The notes: a model not told the origin generated them from the letters alone. Positions 51,941-59,762 are shown, numbered from the stretch's first letter. The stretch: 64,000 nucleotides of DNA from Lentzea sp033794685 (GCA_033794685.1 JARAYZ010000001.1); one strand, 5' to 3'. A program made the numbers and translations.

Positions 51941-52360
51941 ATGCTCGACGAACTTCAGCTGTCTGACGCGGTGCTCGGTGAGTTCGCGGACGACGTGCAG
52001 GTTCAGCTGATGCTGGTGGCCCTGCTCGACGATCCGTGGAGCTTGTGGACCGTGCCGAAGCTTGCCGAGTTTCTTCGGCAACCGCTGTGGACCGTCTACC
52101 GGCGGATGGAGCGGTTGCGCCGCTGTGGATTGGTGCAACGGGTTCCGTTCTGGCCGGAGCAGGAACGGCCGTGGCGGTACTGGGTCTCGCCGGACGGGCT
52201 GCGGTCGTCGCGGTGGCTGATCCGGGCGAACTTCGAGGTGCTGCACGTGATGGCGGTGCCGCTCGGGTTGTCGGTGCGCAAGGCGTTGGGTTTCGGCCCG
52301 GTCCTCGACGCCTGCCGGTGTGACTGTGGCCGGTGCTGTTGCGGGCTTCCGCACATCTAG
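51941..52360 (+). CDS. Winged-helix-like small protein with Cys-rich tail
   Basis: The 139-residue protein looks like a small DNA-binding protein. VQLMLVALLDDPWSLWTVPK, LAEFLRQPLWTVYRRMERLR and RCGLVQRVPFW form a plausible winged helix-turn-helix near residues 28-70. The C-terminus ends CRCDCGRCCCG, an unusual cysteine run that might bind metal. ATG 51941 follows the previous stop by 2 nt. It may be an element-specific regulator. Confidence 0.6.
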   Translation: MLDELQLSDAVLGEFADDVQVQLMLVALLDDPWSLWTVPKLAEFLRQPLWTVYRRMERLRRCGLVQRVPFWPEQERPWRYWVSPDGLRSSRWLIRANFEVLHVMAVPLGLSVRKALGFGPVLDACRCDCGRCCCGLPHI

Positions 52361-52372
52361 CCGCGTTAGGCG

Positions 52373-52573
52373 GTGGTGCCGGTGAGGCCTCGCCTGCTGG
52401 CTCGGTTGATGTACCGCATGAACCTGACCGCGAAGCACCCGGTGACCGGGCGGGTTCGGATGGAGTACCGGAACTGCTCGCGCTGTCTGGGTGGCGGGTG
52501 GTTCCGCAAGACGGAGAAACGGCCGCTCTGCTCCTGGTGCAGGGCGCTCGCGAAGAAGCTCGGTCAGAGCTGA
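52373..52573 (+). CDS. Small zinc-ribbon-like protein
   Basis: The 66-residue basic protein contains CSRCLGGGWFRKTEKRPLCSWC, two CxxC knuckles suited to zinc binding. Similar tiny zinc-ribbon proteins occur near tra in pSAM2-like elements. GTG 52373 is used; ATG 52409 is an alternative. Confidence 0.55.
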   Translation: MVPVRPRLLARLMYRMNLTAKHPVTGRVRMEYRNCSRCLGGGWFRKTEKRPLCSWCRALAKKLGQS

Positions 52574-52708
52574 TCCACAACTGAACAAACAGCGTTGGTG
52601 TGTGTCGCGCGGAAACAGTCCAAAGTCTTGGCGGGCCTTGACTGTTCCCGGCGACGTACACCGACTCGAACGACCCTGAAATCGTTGGGACACAAGGAGA
52701 TTCGAGTC

Positions 52709-52987
52709 ATGCATAGGGTATCTGTGCGCACCTGGGGTGCGTCAAGTCGACAGGATCGGTTCGCCGCGATGGTGGAGCGTTTGCAGACCGTCGACACCTA
52801 CACGGTGATGATTGATGGCGGTGGGCTGGTCAGCCTCGAACTCACTCAGGCTCAGGCTGAAGGGTTCGAGTGCCTGACGTGCAAGCGCCTGTGCGGCAAC
52901 GGATTGAGCGCATTCAAGCCCGTGGGGTTCATCCCGAGTACCGGCATGGTGTTCCGCTGCGTCTCGTGCTTGGACGGTGCGGCATGA
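52709..52987 (+). CDS. Small AICE protein with Cys pairs
   Basis: The 92-residue protein contains CLTCKRLCG and CVSCLDG at its C-terminal half, another possible zinc ribbon. AAGGAGA 8 nt before ATG 52709 decides this start over an upstream GTG. Its stop overlaps the start of the translocase gene by 4 nt. No function is known. Confidence 0.65.
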   Translation: MHRVSVRTWGASSRQDRFAAMVERLQTVDTYTVMIDGGGLVSLELTQAQAEGFECLTCKRLCGNGLSAFKPVGFIPSTGMVFRCVSCLDGAA

Positions 52988-54444
52988 GCGGGACGAAGTG
53001 GGTCGATCCGGCTCCGTTCGAGGGTGCACGGCCGCGTTTCCCTTGGTGGATCTGGCTTCCTCGGTGGGCGAAGGTTGTTGCGGCACCGTTCGTGCTGGCG
53101 GGGTTCGCCGCGTGGCTCGGCGTCCGCCTGGTGCTCATCGTCGTGCGGTACCCGGTCGTGGCCGGCCTGGCCGTCGCCGGGCTCGCGACCTATCGGAAGT
53201 TCGGGCTCTCGCCGCTCGTGCTGGCGCTGCTTACGCTCGTCGCTGCGCTGCTGATCTGGTTCGGGCTTCATCGGCCGTCGTTTCTGCGGTACTGCTGGTA
53301 CCGCACGGTCACTGAGTGGCGGCGGGCCACGGTCTATGTGCCGAAGTGGCGCACGGTCATGCGGCTGGCCGACCTCGCCAAGGAACACCGGCGCAAGGAG
53401 TACCTGCCTGAGCTGCGGCGAGTTCGGGCTGAGGGCTGGCGGGACAAGGTCCGGGTACGGATGATCCCCGCGCAGTCTCCAGAGCAGTGGGAAGCGCGTC
53501 GGGACAACTTGGCGCACTCGTTCAACGCTCGGTCCTGCCGCGTGCGGGTGCTGAAGCCTCGGTTGCTGGAACTCGATTTCATCCACGCTGATCCGCTGGC
53601 TCGGCCTGTGGCGGTTCCGCCGCTGGGGGATTCCGCGGAGGTCGACCTGAAGAAGCTGGTCGTTGGGAGGACGGAGACCGGTAAGCCGTGGCGGTTGAAG
53701 CTGCTCGGCTCTCAGATCCTCGTCGTCGGTGTCCCTGGCGCGGGTAAGGGCTCGGTGCTCTGGTCGATCGTCTGGCAGCTCGCCCCCGCGATTCGCGCCG
53801 GCCTGGTGAGGCTCGTGGGCATCGATCCCAAGGGCGGGATGGAACTCGGCCAGTGTCCGGATGCCTTTGACAAGGTCGTCTACGACAACGGGCCGGAAGC
53901 CGTTGAGCTGCTGGAAGAGATCGCTGAGGAGGTCAAGGCGCGCGCTTCGCGGTACCGGGGCGTTCGTCGGCTCTGGACTCGGAACGCTGGTGAACCGTTC
54001 ACGGTCCTGGTGGTCGACGAGCTGGCGGACCTTGTTGCCTACCAGCAGGACAAGCAACTCCGGGAACGCGCTGGGCGTGCTGTCCAGACGATCAGCTCGC
54101 AGGGACGGGCTCCCGGTGTGGCCACGGTGGCGCTGGTGCAGGACCCGCGCAAGGAGGTCGTGAGCTTCCGGCACCTGTTCACCACTCGGGTGGCGCTGCG
54201 CCTGGACGAGCCGATTCAGGTGGACATGGTCCTGGGCGATGGCGTTCGGCAGCGTGGCGCGGCTGCTCATGAGATCAGCGAGAGCACGCCTGGTGTCGCC
54301 TGGCTCAAGGAAGACGGGCAGCGCGAACCGGAACGCGCGAGGGCCTTCCACGTCACGGACGCGGACCTGGTCGAACTGGGCGTCTATTTCGCCCCGGCCA
54401 CCGTTCACGACTTCCCGGCAAGCAGCGAGCGGAGGGCAGCATGA
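52984..54444 (+). CDS. FtsK/SpoIIIE-type DNA translocase (TraB/TraSA-like)
   Basis: The 486-residue protein has two membrane segments (about residues 31-62 and 72-94) and an FtsK-like motor domain with Walker A GVPGAGKGS (249-257), IDPKGG and Walker B VLVVDELADL (341-350). Such proteins move double-stranded plasmid DNA between mycelial cells as a hexamer and are the only protein essential for AICE transfer. I start at ATG 52984 (overlapping the previous stop). Its stop overlaps rep (ATGA). Confidence 0.9.
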   Translation: MSGTKWVDPAPFEGARPRFPWWIWLPRWAKVVAAPFVLAGFAAWLGVRLVLIVVRYPVVAGLAVAGLATYRKFGLSPLVLALLTLVAALLIWFGLHRPSFLRYCWYRTVTEWRRATVYVPKWRTVMRLADLAKEHRRKEYLPELRRVRAEGWRDKVRVRMIPAQSPEQWEARRDNLAHSFNARSCRVRVLKPRLLELDFIHADPLARPVAVPPLGDSAEVDLKKLVVGRTETGKPWRLKLLGSQILVVGVPGAGKGSVLWSIVWQLAPAIRAGLVRLVGIDPKGGMELGQCPDAFDKVVYDNGPEAVELLEEIAEEVKARASRYRGVRRLWTRNAGEPFTVLVVDELADLVAYQQDKQLRERAGRAVQTISSQGRAPGVATVALVQDPRKEVVSFRHLFTTRVALRLDEPIQVDMVLGDGVRQRGAAAHEISESTPGVAWLKEDGQREPERARAFHVTDADLVELGVYFAPATVHDFPASSERRAA

Positions 54445-56051
54445 GCACGAACGTCACCACGTTTCCCGGCGATGTTGCAGGCCAGTCCCGCGCGGAGCGG
54501 ATGAGGCAGCCTGCCGCGCTTGACGTCACCAAGGCCGCTGCTGAGCAGCATGGCGTGTGCGTCCGGCCGTTCACGATGGAAGTCGAGGACCACGAGTCCT
54601 ACGAGGTTCGGTACGTCGCGGTCCCGTGTGGCTCGACGATCGAGAGCGTCTGCAAGCCCTGCGCCAAGAAAGCCAAGGCGTTGCGGATGGCTCAGTGCCG
54701 CGAAGGCTGGCACATGGAGGTGGAGCCCGACTTCACGCCGGAACCGCCCACAAAGGACCAGACCGAGCTGTTGGAGTACCGCGCTGACCTCATGAAGGCC
54801 TTCAAGGAGGAAGGCAACTCGGCTGAGGCGGACGAGCTGCGGGAGGAGATTCACAGCGTCGACGACGAACTTCGGCAACTCGGCGTCCGTGGTCGCCTGC
54901 CTTCGCCGGACGATCCCGGCAAGCGGCCTGTGAAGCGCTCGACGAAGCGTCGGCAGGATGCGCCGGACCTGCCTCGGCGGCGTGTGGAGAAGCGAACGGT
55001 TGGACGGGAGTTCGCGGGAGCCTTCCGTCCCTCGATGTTCGTGACGCTCACCCTCGACACCTACGGCAAGGTGCGCGACGACGGCACGCCGGTCGATCCG
55101 GACAGCTACGACTACCGCCGTGCCGCAAGGGATGCCGTGCACTTCGCGTCACTCGTTGACCGGTGGTGGCAGAACCTTCGGCGGGTCGCAGGCTGGGACG
55201 TCCAGTACTTCGCCACGGTCGAGCCGCAGAAACGCGCTGCTCCGCACCTGCACGCGGCACTCCGCGGTTCGATCCCCCACGAGGTCATTCGCCTGGTCAC
55301 GGCGGCTACCTACCACCAGGTGTGGTGGCCCAACCACGACGAACGCGTCTACGTGGACCAGCTGCCGGTCTGGGACTTCAACGCCAAGGCGTTCATTGAT
55401 CCGGACACCAGAAAGGCCTTGACCACCTGGGAAGACGCGGAGGTCGAGGAACCGGCGCACGTCGCGAAGTTCGGTCGCCAGGTGCACTCCAAGGGCATCC
55501 TCGGCGGCTCTGAAGAAGCTGGGCGGCACATCGGCTACCTGACGAAATACCTCACGAAGTCCATTGGTGAGGTGGTCGAACAGGACACCGAACGGCAACG
55601 CCGGCATGCGGACCGCCTGGCCGACGAGTTGGCTGTCACGCCCTGCTCGGACCGGTGCGCGAACTGGCTCCTGTACGGCGTCCAGCCTCGCGGCGCGAAC
55701 TCCCGCATAAGCCCAGGACGATGCAAGGGACGGGCTCACCGCAGGACCACGCTCGGACTGCCTGGGCGGCGGGTTCTGGTGTCCCGCAAGTGGTCGGGGA
55801 AGACGCTCGCGGACCACAAGGCCGACCGGAAGCGCTTCGTGCTCCAGGCGCTCAAGGCCGTGGGGATCGAGAAGCCGGAGAAGGACCCGACTCGGCTCGT
55901 CTGGCACAAGGTCCGGCCCGGTGATCCGAACGTGCCGCCACGGGCTCACCTGCTCATGCACGCCATTGCCCAACGCGTGACGTGGAAGGCCGAGTACGAC
56001 CGCGCACTGCTCGCGGCTGGGCCTCCAGATCTTTCGGCAACTGCGGCCTGA
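54441..56051 (+). CDS. Rolling-circle replication initiator (RepSA-like)
   Basis: The 536-residue protein has a zinc-finger-like N-terminus (CKPC at 71-74), then rolling-circle motifs. Motif 1 is FVTLTLDTYGKV (200-211), motif 2 PHLHAALRG with the HUH histidines (269, 271), and motif 3 IGYLTKYLTKS with catalytic Tyr near 366-370. These match RepSA of pSAM2, which nicks the double-strand origin after excision. No iteron array was recognised; the origin is usually inside or just upstream of rep. Confidence 0.88.
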   Translation: MSTNVTTFPGDVAGQSRAERMRQPAALDVTKAAAEQHGVCVRPFTMEVEDHESYEVRYVAVPCGSTIESVCKPCAKKAKALRMAQCREGWHMEVEPDFTPEPPTKDQTELLEYRADLMKAFKEEGNSAEADELREEIHSVDDELRQLGVRGRLPSPDDPGKRPVKRSTKRRQDAPDLPRRRVEKRTVGREFAGAFRPSMFVTLTLDTYGKVRDDGTPVDPDSYDYRRAARDAVHFASLVDRWWQNLRRVAGWDVQYFATVEPQKRAAPHLHAALRGSIPHEVIRLVTAATYHQVWWPNHDERVYVDQLPVWDFNAKAFIDPDTRKALTTWEDAEVEEPAHVAKFGRQVHSKGILGGSEEAGRHIGYLTKYLTKSIGEVVEQDTERQRRHADRLADELAVTPCSDRCANWLLYGVQPRGANSRISPGRCKGRAHRRTTLGLPGRRVLVSRKWSGKTLADHKADRKRFVLQALKAVGIEKPEKDPTRLVWHKVRPGDPNVPPRAHLLMHAIAQRVTWKAEYDRALLAAGPPDLSATAA

Positions 56052-56069
56052 TCAACCAAGGGGGAAGAC

Positions 56070-56249
56070 ATGAACGACATCGCGTATCGCGTTGAGGAAG
56101 TCGCTCGGGCCCTTCGGGTGGGGCGGACGAAGGTGTTCGACTTGATCAGGGCCGGTGAGCTGGTGTCCGTCAAGATCGGCGGGAGTCGTCGGGTTCCGGC
56201 CTCGTCGGTGCAGGCGTACCTGTCTCGGCTGATCGCGGAGGCTGCGTGA
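56070..56249 (+). CDS. xis: Excisionase (MerR-type helix-turn-helix)
   Basis: The 59-residue protein has YRVEEVARALRVGRTKVFDL and then GSRRVPASSVQAYL, a small winged helix of the excisionase/AlpA type. GGGGAAG precedes the ATG. Its stop overlaps the integrase ATG by one base, the usual xis-int arrangement. Xis is expected to bind near the att core and favour excision. Confidence 0.88.
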   Translation: MNDIAYRVEEVARALRVGRTKVFDLIRAGELVSVKIGGSRRVPASSVQAYLSRLIAEAA

Positions 56250-57526
56250 TGGCCGGGGGCAAGCGGTCCAACGGTGAGGGCTCGGTCTACCAGCGCAAGG
56301 ACGGGCTGTGGGTCGGCGCGGCCTACGTGCTCACCACGACCGGGCACCGCAAGCGCGTCACTGTTTCGGCAACCACGGAGTCGGAGGCCTGGAAGAAGCT
56401 CAGGAAGAAGATCGCCGACTCCGACGCCGGCATCCCGGTAGCTGCGGAGACGTGGACGCTGGAGAGCTATCTCAAGTACTGGCTGTCCACTGTGGCCGCG
56501 ACGAAGAGGCCTCGGACGGTCGAGGGGTACGGCGTGGTCGTGCGGCGGCACTTGGTGCCCAACCTCGGGACGAAGAAGCTCCATCGGTTGTCGGCGCAGG
56601 ACGTCCGGACGTTCATCACGCGGCTCCGGAACGACTGCCGGTGCTGCGCGGAGAAGATCGACGCCAACCGGCCGAAGGATGCTCGGCGTTGCTGTGCCAA
56701 GGGGAAGTGCTGCAAGACGGTTCTTTCTGACCGGACCATTCAGCAGATCCACGCTGTTCTGAGGAATGCGCTGGCGCACGCAATGCGGGAGGAGGTCGTG
56801 CCGCGCAACGTCGCCAGGCTCGTTCAGGTCAGGTCGCCTCGGTACGACGTCAATCGGGGTCTCAACGCCGATCAGGCAAAGGCACTGCTCAAGGCGGCTG
56901 AGAACGATCGGTTGAAGGCGCTGTACGTCTTGGCGCTCTACCTCGGAATGCGGCGGGGTGAACTGCTCGGCCTGAGGTGGAAGGACATCGACTGGGACGG
57001 ATGGGACGAGCCCTGCGCGGAACACGGGGACGACTTCTGTGAGGACTGCGCGGAGCAGTACGCACCCACGTTGCAGATCCGTCAGACGCTTCAGCGGGTT
57101 GGCACGAAGCTCGTGTTCGTTCCGCCGAAGACGGGCCGGTCAGAGCGGGTCATGCCACTGCCGCTGCTCGTTGCCTGGGCGCTCGTCGATCACTGGGACC
57201 TCCAGGACGACGAAGCGGAGGCTGCGGGGGACAGGTGGGAAGCGGCAGGGCTGATCTTCACGACAATCCTCGGCGGGCCGATCGATCCGACCTACCTCCG
57301 GTCGAGCTGGTACCCGATCCGGAAGCGCGCCGGCCTCGATGAGGTGCGCTTCCACGACATCAGGCACTCGTGCGTGACGCTGCTGCTCAGGCTCGGCGTG
57401 CCACCGCACATCGTTCGGGACATCGTTGGTCACTCGAACATCGAAGTGACGATGATGATCTACGCTGCCGTCTCCCTGGAGGACAAGCGAGAGGCCCTGC
57501 GGAGGCTGACGGAGACTTTGGAGTAG
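56249..57526 (+). CDS. int: Tyrosine integrase
   Basis: The 425-residue recombinase has an arm-binding N-terminal region (GSVYQRKDGLWVGAAYVLTT), a core-binding domain and a catalytic domain with Arg in LGMRRGELLGLRW, HxxR in FHDIRHSCVTLLL, GHSN and the Tyr of MIYAAV. Two Cys-rich inserts (CRCCAEK ... CCAKGKCC near residue 130-155, and CAEHGDDFCEDC near 255) are unusual and may bind metal. It recombines attP with the tRNA-Ser 3' end. ATG 56249 is used; GTG 56246 is possible. Confidence 0.95.
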   Translation: MAGGKRSNGEGSVYQRKDGLWVGAAYVLTTTGHRKRVTVSATTESEAWKKLRKKIADSDAGIPVAAETWTLESYLKYWLSTVAATKRPRTVEGYGVVVRRHLVPNLGTKKLHRLSAQDVRTFITRLRNDCRCCAEKIDANRPKDARRCCAKGKCCKTVLSDRTIQQIHAVLRNALAHAMREEVVPRNVARLVQVRSPRYDVNRGLNADQAKALLKAAENDRLKALYVLALYLGMRRGELLGLRWKDIDWDGWDEPCAEHGDDFCEDCAEQYAPTLQIRQTLQRVGTKLVFVPPKTGRSERVMPLPLLVAWALVDHWDLQDDEAEAAGDRWEAAGLIFTTILGGPIDPTYLRSSWYPIRKRAGLDEVRFHDIRHSCVTLLLRLGVPPHIVRDIVGHSNIEVTMMIYAAVSLEDKREALRRLTETLE

Positions 57527-57554
57527 ACCACTTCGTCCCGACTTGGTACCTTGG

Positions 57555-57599
57555 CGATAAGAGGACCAGGCCGATAACCGCGGCCTGGTCCTCTTATCG
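57555..57599. terminator. Strong terminator after int
   Basis: A 19-bp perfect inverted repeat (57555-57573 with 57581-57599, 7-nt loop) begins CGATAAGAGGACC. It lies 28 nt after int and 17 nt before the stop of the opposing DUF2188 gene, so it probably serves both. Confidence 0.88.
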
Positions 57600-57616
57600 T
57601 TCAGAGCTGACGCAGA

Positions 57617-57838
57617 TCAGCCCTTCGGCGGGTACGGGTCGTTCCCGTAGGTCCACTCGAATTCGATCGTGCCGTTCGCACGACGCACTTGGAGCTGGCT
57701 GGGCTGATTGGCGATCGCCACCGAGCGACCTGCCTGAACAGCTGGCTCCTTGGTGTAGTGAGTTGAGAGCACCGTTCCGGCGTGCGTCACCTGCCAGAAC
57801 GTGCCATTGGGACTTACGACGTACAGATTCCGGCTCAT
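57617..57838 (-). CDS. DUF2188-like small protein
   Basis: The 73-residue protein has YVVSPNGTFWQVTHAGTVLS, then AVQAGRSVAIANQPSQLQVR and FEWTYGNDPYPP. This is the pattern of DUF2188 (W-x-V near the start, AxxxAxxxA, and the E-WTYG-DPYPP end). A purine-rich site AGGAGAAG precedes the ATG. It is probably co-transcribed with the 54-residue gene upstream. No function is known. Confidence 0.7.
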   Translation of the reverse strand: MSRNLYVVSPNGTFWQVTHAGTVLSTHYTKEPAVQAGRSVAIANQPSQLQVRRANGTIEFEWTYGNDPYPPKG

Positions 57839-57843
57839 CTTGA

Positions 57844-58008
57844 TCACTTCTCCTTGCGGACGCCCTTGAACGGCGCCCCGTCTGACTTGCCATCCATGAA
57901 CTGACCGTCCGGACCCCGCTTCACCCACGTACCGGTGCGGGGATTGAGCGTCTGAGATCGCTGTCGAACCGCACCGACCCGCGACCCATGACCCGTGTTC
58001 TTCGCCAT
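57844..58008 (-). CDS. Small basic protein (54 residues)
   Basis: A short gene encodes MAKNTGHGSRVGAVRQRSQT, then LNPRTGTWVKRGPDGQFMDG and ends FKGVRKEK. Small basic proteins of this sort, with VGAVRxRSQ and GxFMD-K, recur in actinobacterial phages and integrated elements next to ImmA/XRE genes. GGAGGTTG lies upstream of the ATG. It is 5 nt upstream of the DUF2188 gene on the same strand. Confidence 0.65.
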   Translation of the reverse strand: MAKNTGHGSRVGAVRQRSQTLNPRTGTWVKRGPDGQFMDGKSDGAPFKGVRKEK

Positions 58009-58019
58009 GATCAACCTCC

Positions 58020-58095
58020 AGTGTCACCACCACCGACAGCCCCTGGTGGGATGTCAGTGGTGCTGACACTAGGCCGTTCGAGTGGCGGTGTCAAC
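58020..58095. promoter_or_regulatory. Putative operator between small-gene pair and XRE/ImmA pair
   Basis: The region has a 17-bp imperfect palindrome TGTCAG-N5-CTGACA (58052-58068). Further GTGTCA half-sites lie at 58021 and near 58088. It is placed between divergent genes, as expected for binding by the XRE regulator. Binding is inferred. Confidence 0.5.
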
Positions 58096-58177
58096 TGCCT
58101 CGGCAGAGTGACGCCTGAGCGAGGGTTTACAGGGCAAACGTTAGCCAGTAAAATTAAGTCAAAAACGGAGCCCCACG

Positions 58178-58525
58178 ATGCAAAGTCAAAGCGAGCGCGA
58201 GGACGCCTTTTATGCGGACGTCGGAAAGATGATTAAGAAGTATCGGGTGCAAGCTGGATTTACTCAGGCCGAGTTGGCCTCAAGAATTGAAATGACACGG
58301 TCTTCTGTTGCCAATATTGAGGCCGGGCGCCAGAGGTTCCCACTGCATGTTCTAGCTCAGCTAAGTGAAATCCTTGAGTCGCAGCCTTCTGTGCTCATTC
58401 CTGCGAAGAGTTATTTCACGGCAGATTCAGCATTGAGTAGAGAGACCCATGCGGAGCTCGACGAGATCTCCAGCACGGCACGCCGGTTTGTAGAAAACGC
58501 CATCCTCGGTTCCCGCCGCACATAG
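58178..58525 (+). CDS. XRE-family transcriptional regulator
   Basis: The 115-residue protein has a helix-turn-helix at about residues 12-65 (IKKYRVQAGFTQAELASRIE, MTRSSVANIEAGRQRFPLHV). Its short C-terminal part could contain an ImmA cleavage site. It is followed 5 nt later by the ImmA-like gene. Codon use is more AT-rich than the transfer genes. The arrangement resembles ImmR-ImmA of ICEBs1. Confidence 0.85.
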   Translation: MQSQSEREDAFYADVGKMIKKYRVQAGFTQAELASRIEMTRSSVANIEAGRQRFPLHVLAQLSEILESQPSVLIPAKSYFTADSALSRETHAELDEISSTARRFVENAILGSRRT

Positions 58526-58533
58526 CCTAAGTG

Positions 58534-59067
58534 ATGGTTTCCGCCATGAACGCAGAAGACCAAGCCGCCGCTATCCTGGAGAAGTTCCAGGTAGAACAGC
58601 CTCCTGTACCTATTGATCTCCTGGCGGAGCAGCTAGGAGCGCAGATCTCTTATACTCCGTCAACCGGCCCAGAGTCCGGATTTGCGCTTAGGTCGGCAAG
58701 AAATGACGCATGGGTAATTGGCGTAAACAGCAACACGAGTAGACGTAGGCAGCGCTTTACAATCGCGCATGAGGTTGGACATCTACTCATGCACGAGGGG
58801 CGAGAGTTGATCGTCGACCAATCGGTTAGGGTGAACTGGAGAGATGATGTCTCTAGCATGGCAACGGACAGAGAAGAAATAGAAGCGAACCGCTTCGCTG
58901 CCGCAATATTGATGCCTCGCCGGATGGTCATCGAAGCCATCAAGGAGCGCCCTAAAGCGGGGAGCGAGTCGAGAGACGAACTCATTGCATCATTGGCGCG
59001 TGCGTTCGATGTCAGTACCGAGGCGATGGGGTACAGGTTGATCAACCTGGGGATCTTGTCGGCCTAA
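58534..59067 (+). CDS. ImmA/IrrE family metallopeptidase
   Basis: The 177-residue protein has a zinc-protease motif FTIAHEVGHLLMHEG (HExxH near residues 79-83) and the third ligand region EEIEANRFAAAILMPRRMV. ImmA-type proteases inactivate XRE repressors after DNA damage or cell-cell signals. It is coupled to the upstream XRE gene and lies next to the right att site. Starts at GTG 58531, ATG 58534 or ATG 58546 are all in frame. Confidence 0.9.
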   Translation: MVSAMNAEDQAAAILEKFQVEQPPVPIDLLAEQLGAQISYTPSTGPESGFALRSARNDAWVIGVNSNTSRRRQRFTIAHEVGHLLMHEGRELIVDQSVRVNWRDDVSSMATDREEIEANRFAAAILMPRRMVIEAIKERPKAGSESRDELIASLARAFDVSTEAMGYRLINLGILSA

Positions 59068-59101
59068 CCTCAAGTTGGACAGTCAGAACGTCCGCCAAGC
59101 G

Positions 59102-59125
59102 GTTGCTACACCCGTTGCTACACCA
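59102..59125 (+). promoter_or_regulatory. Tandem 12-bp repeats, candidate integrase arm sites (right)
   Basis: GTTGCTACACCC and GTTGCTACACCA lie side by side and match the pair at 46286-46309 in sequence and orientation. They lie 44 nt from the right att core. The repetition at both ends of the element is the evidence for a recombination role. Confidence 0.65.
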
Positions 59126-59168
59126 GAGGGGGTGTGACCAGCCTGAACGGCCGGTCACACCCCCTCTG
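59124..59168 (-). terminator. Hairpin downstream of tRNA-Ser
   Basis: A 16-bp perfect stem (left arm CAGAGGGGGTGTGACC, 59124-59139; right arm 59153-59168) abuts the 3' end of the tRNA gene on the minus strand. It is part of the element and probably replaces the tRNA's native terminator. A hairpin in the same position follows the middle att copy. Confidence 0.8.
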
Positions 59169-59228
59169 AACTGCGGAAGCGGAGGGATTTGAACCCCCGG
59201 ACGGTTGCCCGTCTCCCGCTTTCAAGGC
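59169..59228 (-). repeat. att site at the intact tRNA-Ser (attR)
   Basis: 60 bp identical to 46134-46193. They cover the anticodon loop to the 3' end of the tRNA plus 5 nt beyond. The reading shows that the element carries a copy of the tRNA 3' half and so keeps the tRNA functional after integration. Confidence 0.92.
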
Positions 59229-59258
59229 GGGTGCATTCGGCCGCTCTGCCACGCTTCC
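59174..59258 (-). tRNA. tRNA-Ser(UGA)
   Basis: The minus strand folds as a tRNA. It has a GGAAGCG/CGCTTCC acceptor stem, a D arm GCAGAGCGGCCGAATGC, an anticodon stem CCCGC/GCGGG with loop CTTGAAA (anticodon TGA), a long variable arm (GAGACGGGCAACCGTC) typical of serine tRNAs, and a T arm with GGTTCAAATCC. The discriminator is G and CCA is not fully encoded. Its 3' half is the integration site of both elements. Confidence 0.95.
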
Positions 59259-59285
59259 CAACCCCGAAGGGCGTCGACCCAAAGC

Positions 59286-59762
59286 CTAGCCGTTCGACTC
59301 CCGCAGGTGTGTCATGACCCGGTCGAACACCTTGGCCAGCACCTCACCCTCCTCGGGCGTCAGCAGGTCGACGATGTGCTCGCGCACGCCACGCAGGTGT
59401 GTCGGAGCGGCGGCGATCAGCTGTGTCATCCCGGCCGGAGTCAGCTCCGCCAGCACCCCGCGTCCGTCCTCTGTGCACTCCCGGCGGGACACGAGACCCG
59501 CCTTCTCCATGCGGGCGACCTGGTGCGAGACGCGTGACTTCGAGGAGGCGACGTCCTCGGCGAGTTGGGTCATGCGCATGCGCTGGTTCGGTTGTTCCGA
59601 CAGGCGCACCAGGATCTCGTAGTCCGCCAGTGACACTCCGTGGGTGTCCTGGAGCTCTCGGTGCAGACGGTCCATGAGCATGGAGGAACCGTTCACGTAG
59701 GTGCGCCATGCGCGCATCTCGCCCTCGTCGAGCCAGTGCGGCTCCTGCTCACTTGGTGTCAC
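59286..59762 (-). CDS. MarR-family transcriptional regulator
   Basis: The 158-residue protein has the MarR winged helix: LADYEILVRLSEQPNQRMRM, TQLAEDVASSKSRVSHQVAR and MEKAGLVSRRECTEDGRGVL. GTG 59762 is chosen because it gives the normal family length. It lies just upstream of the tRNA on the same strand and divergent from the nucleotidase gene. Its target is unknown. Confidence 0.92.
   Translation of the reverse strand: MTPSEQEPHWLDEGEMRAWRTYVNGSSMLMDRLHRELQDTHGVSLADYEILVRLSEQPNQRMRMTQLAEDVASSKSRVSHQVARMEKAGLVSRRECTEDGRGVLAELTPAGMTQLIAAAPTHLRGVREHIVDLLTPEEGEVLAKVFDRVMTHLRESNG

Larger units (their letters stand above)
46134..59228. mobile_element. Actinomycete integrative and conjugative element (AICE, pSAM2-like)
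   Basis: The element of about 13 kb is bounded by 60-bp direct repeats of the tRNA-Ser(UGA) 3' end. It carries a GntR regulator, a Pra-like activator, an FtsK/TraB translocase, a RepSA-type initiator, xis and a tyrosine integrase in the standard AICE order, with int next to the tRNA-side end. Extra modules are an XRE/ImmA regulator pair and a DUF5131/TcmP cargo pair. All core functions look intact. One assembly gap lies inside (50584-50679). Regulators on the two ends are more AT-rich than the transfer genes. Confidence 0.9.

Noticed and set aside
58020..58095. CRISPR-like repeats
   Set aside because: The repeats are short, irregular half-sites (GTGTCA/TGTCAG) suited to an operator; no regular repeat-spacer array exists here or elsewhere in the window.
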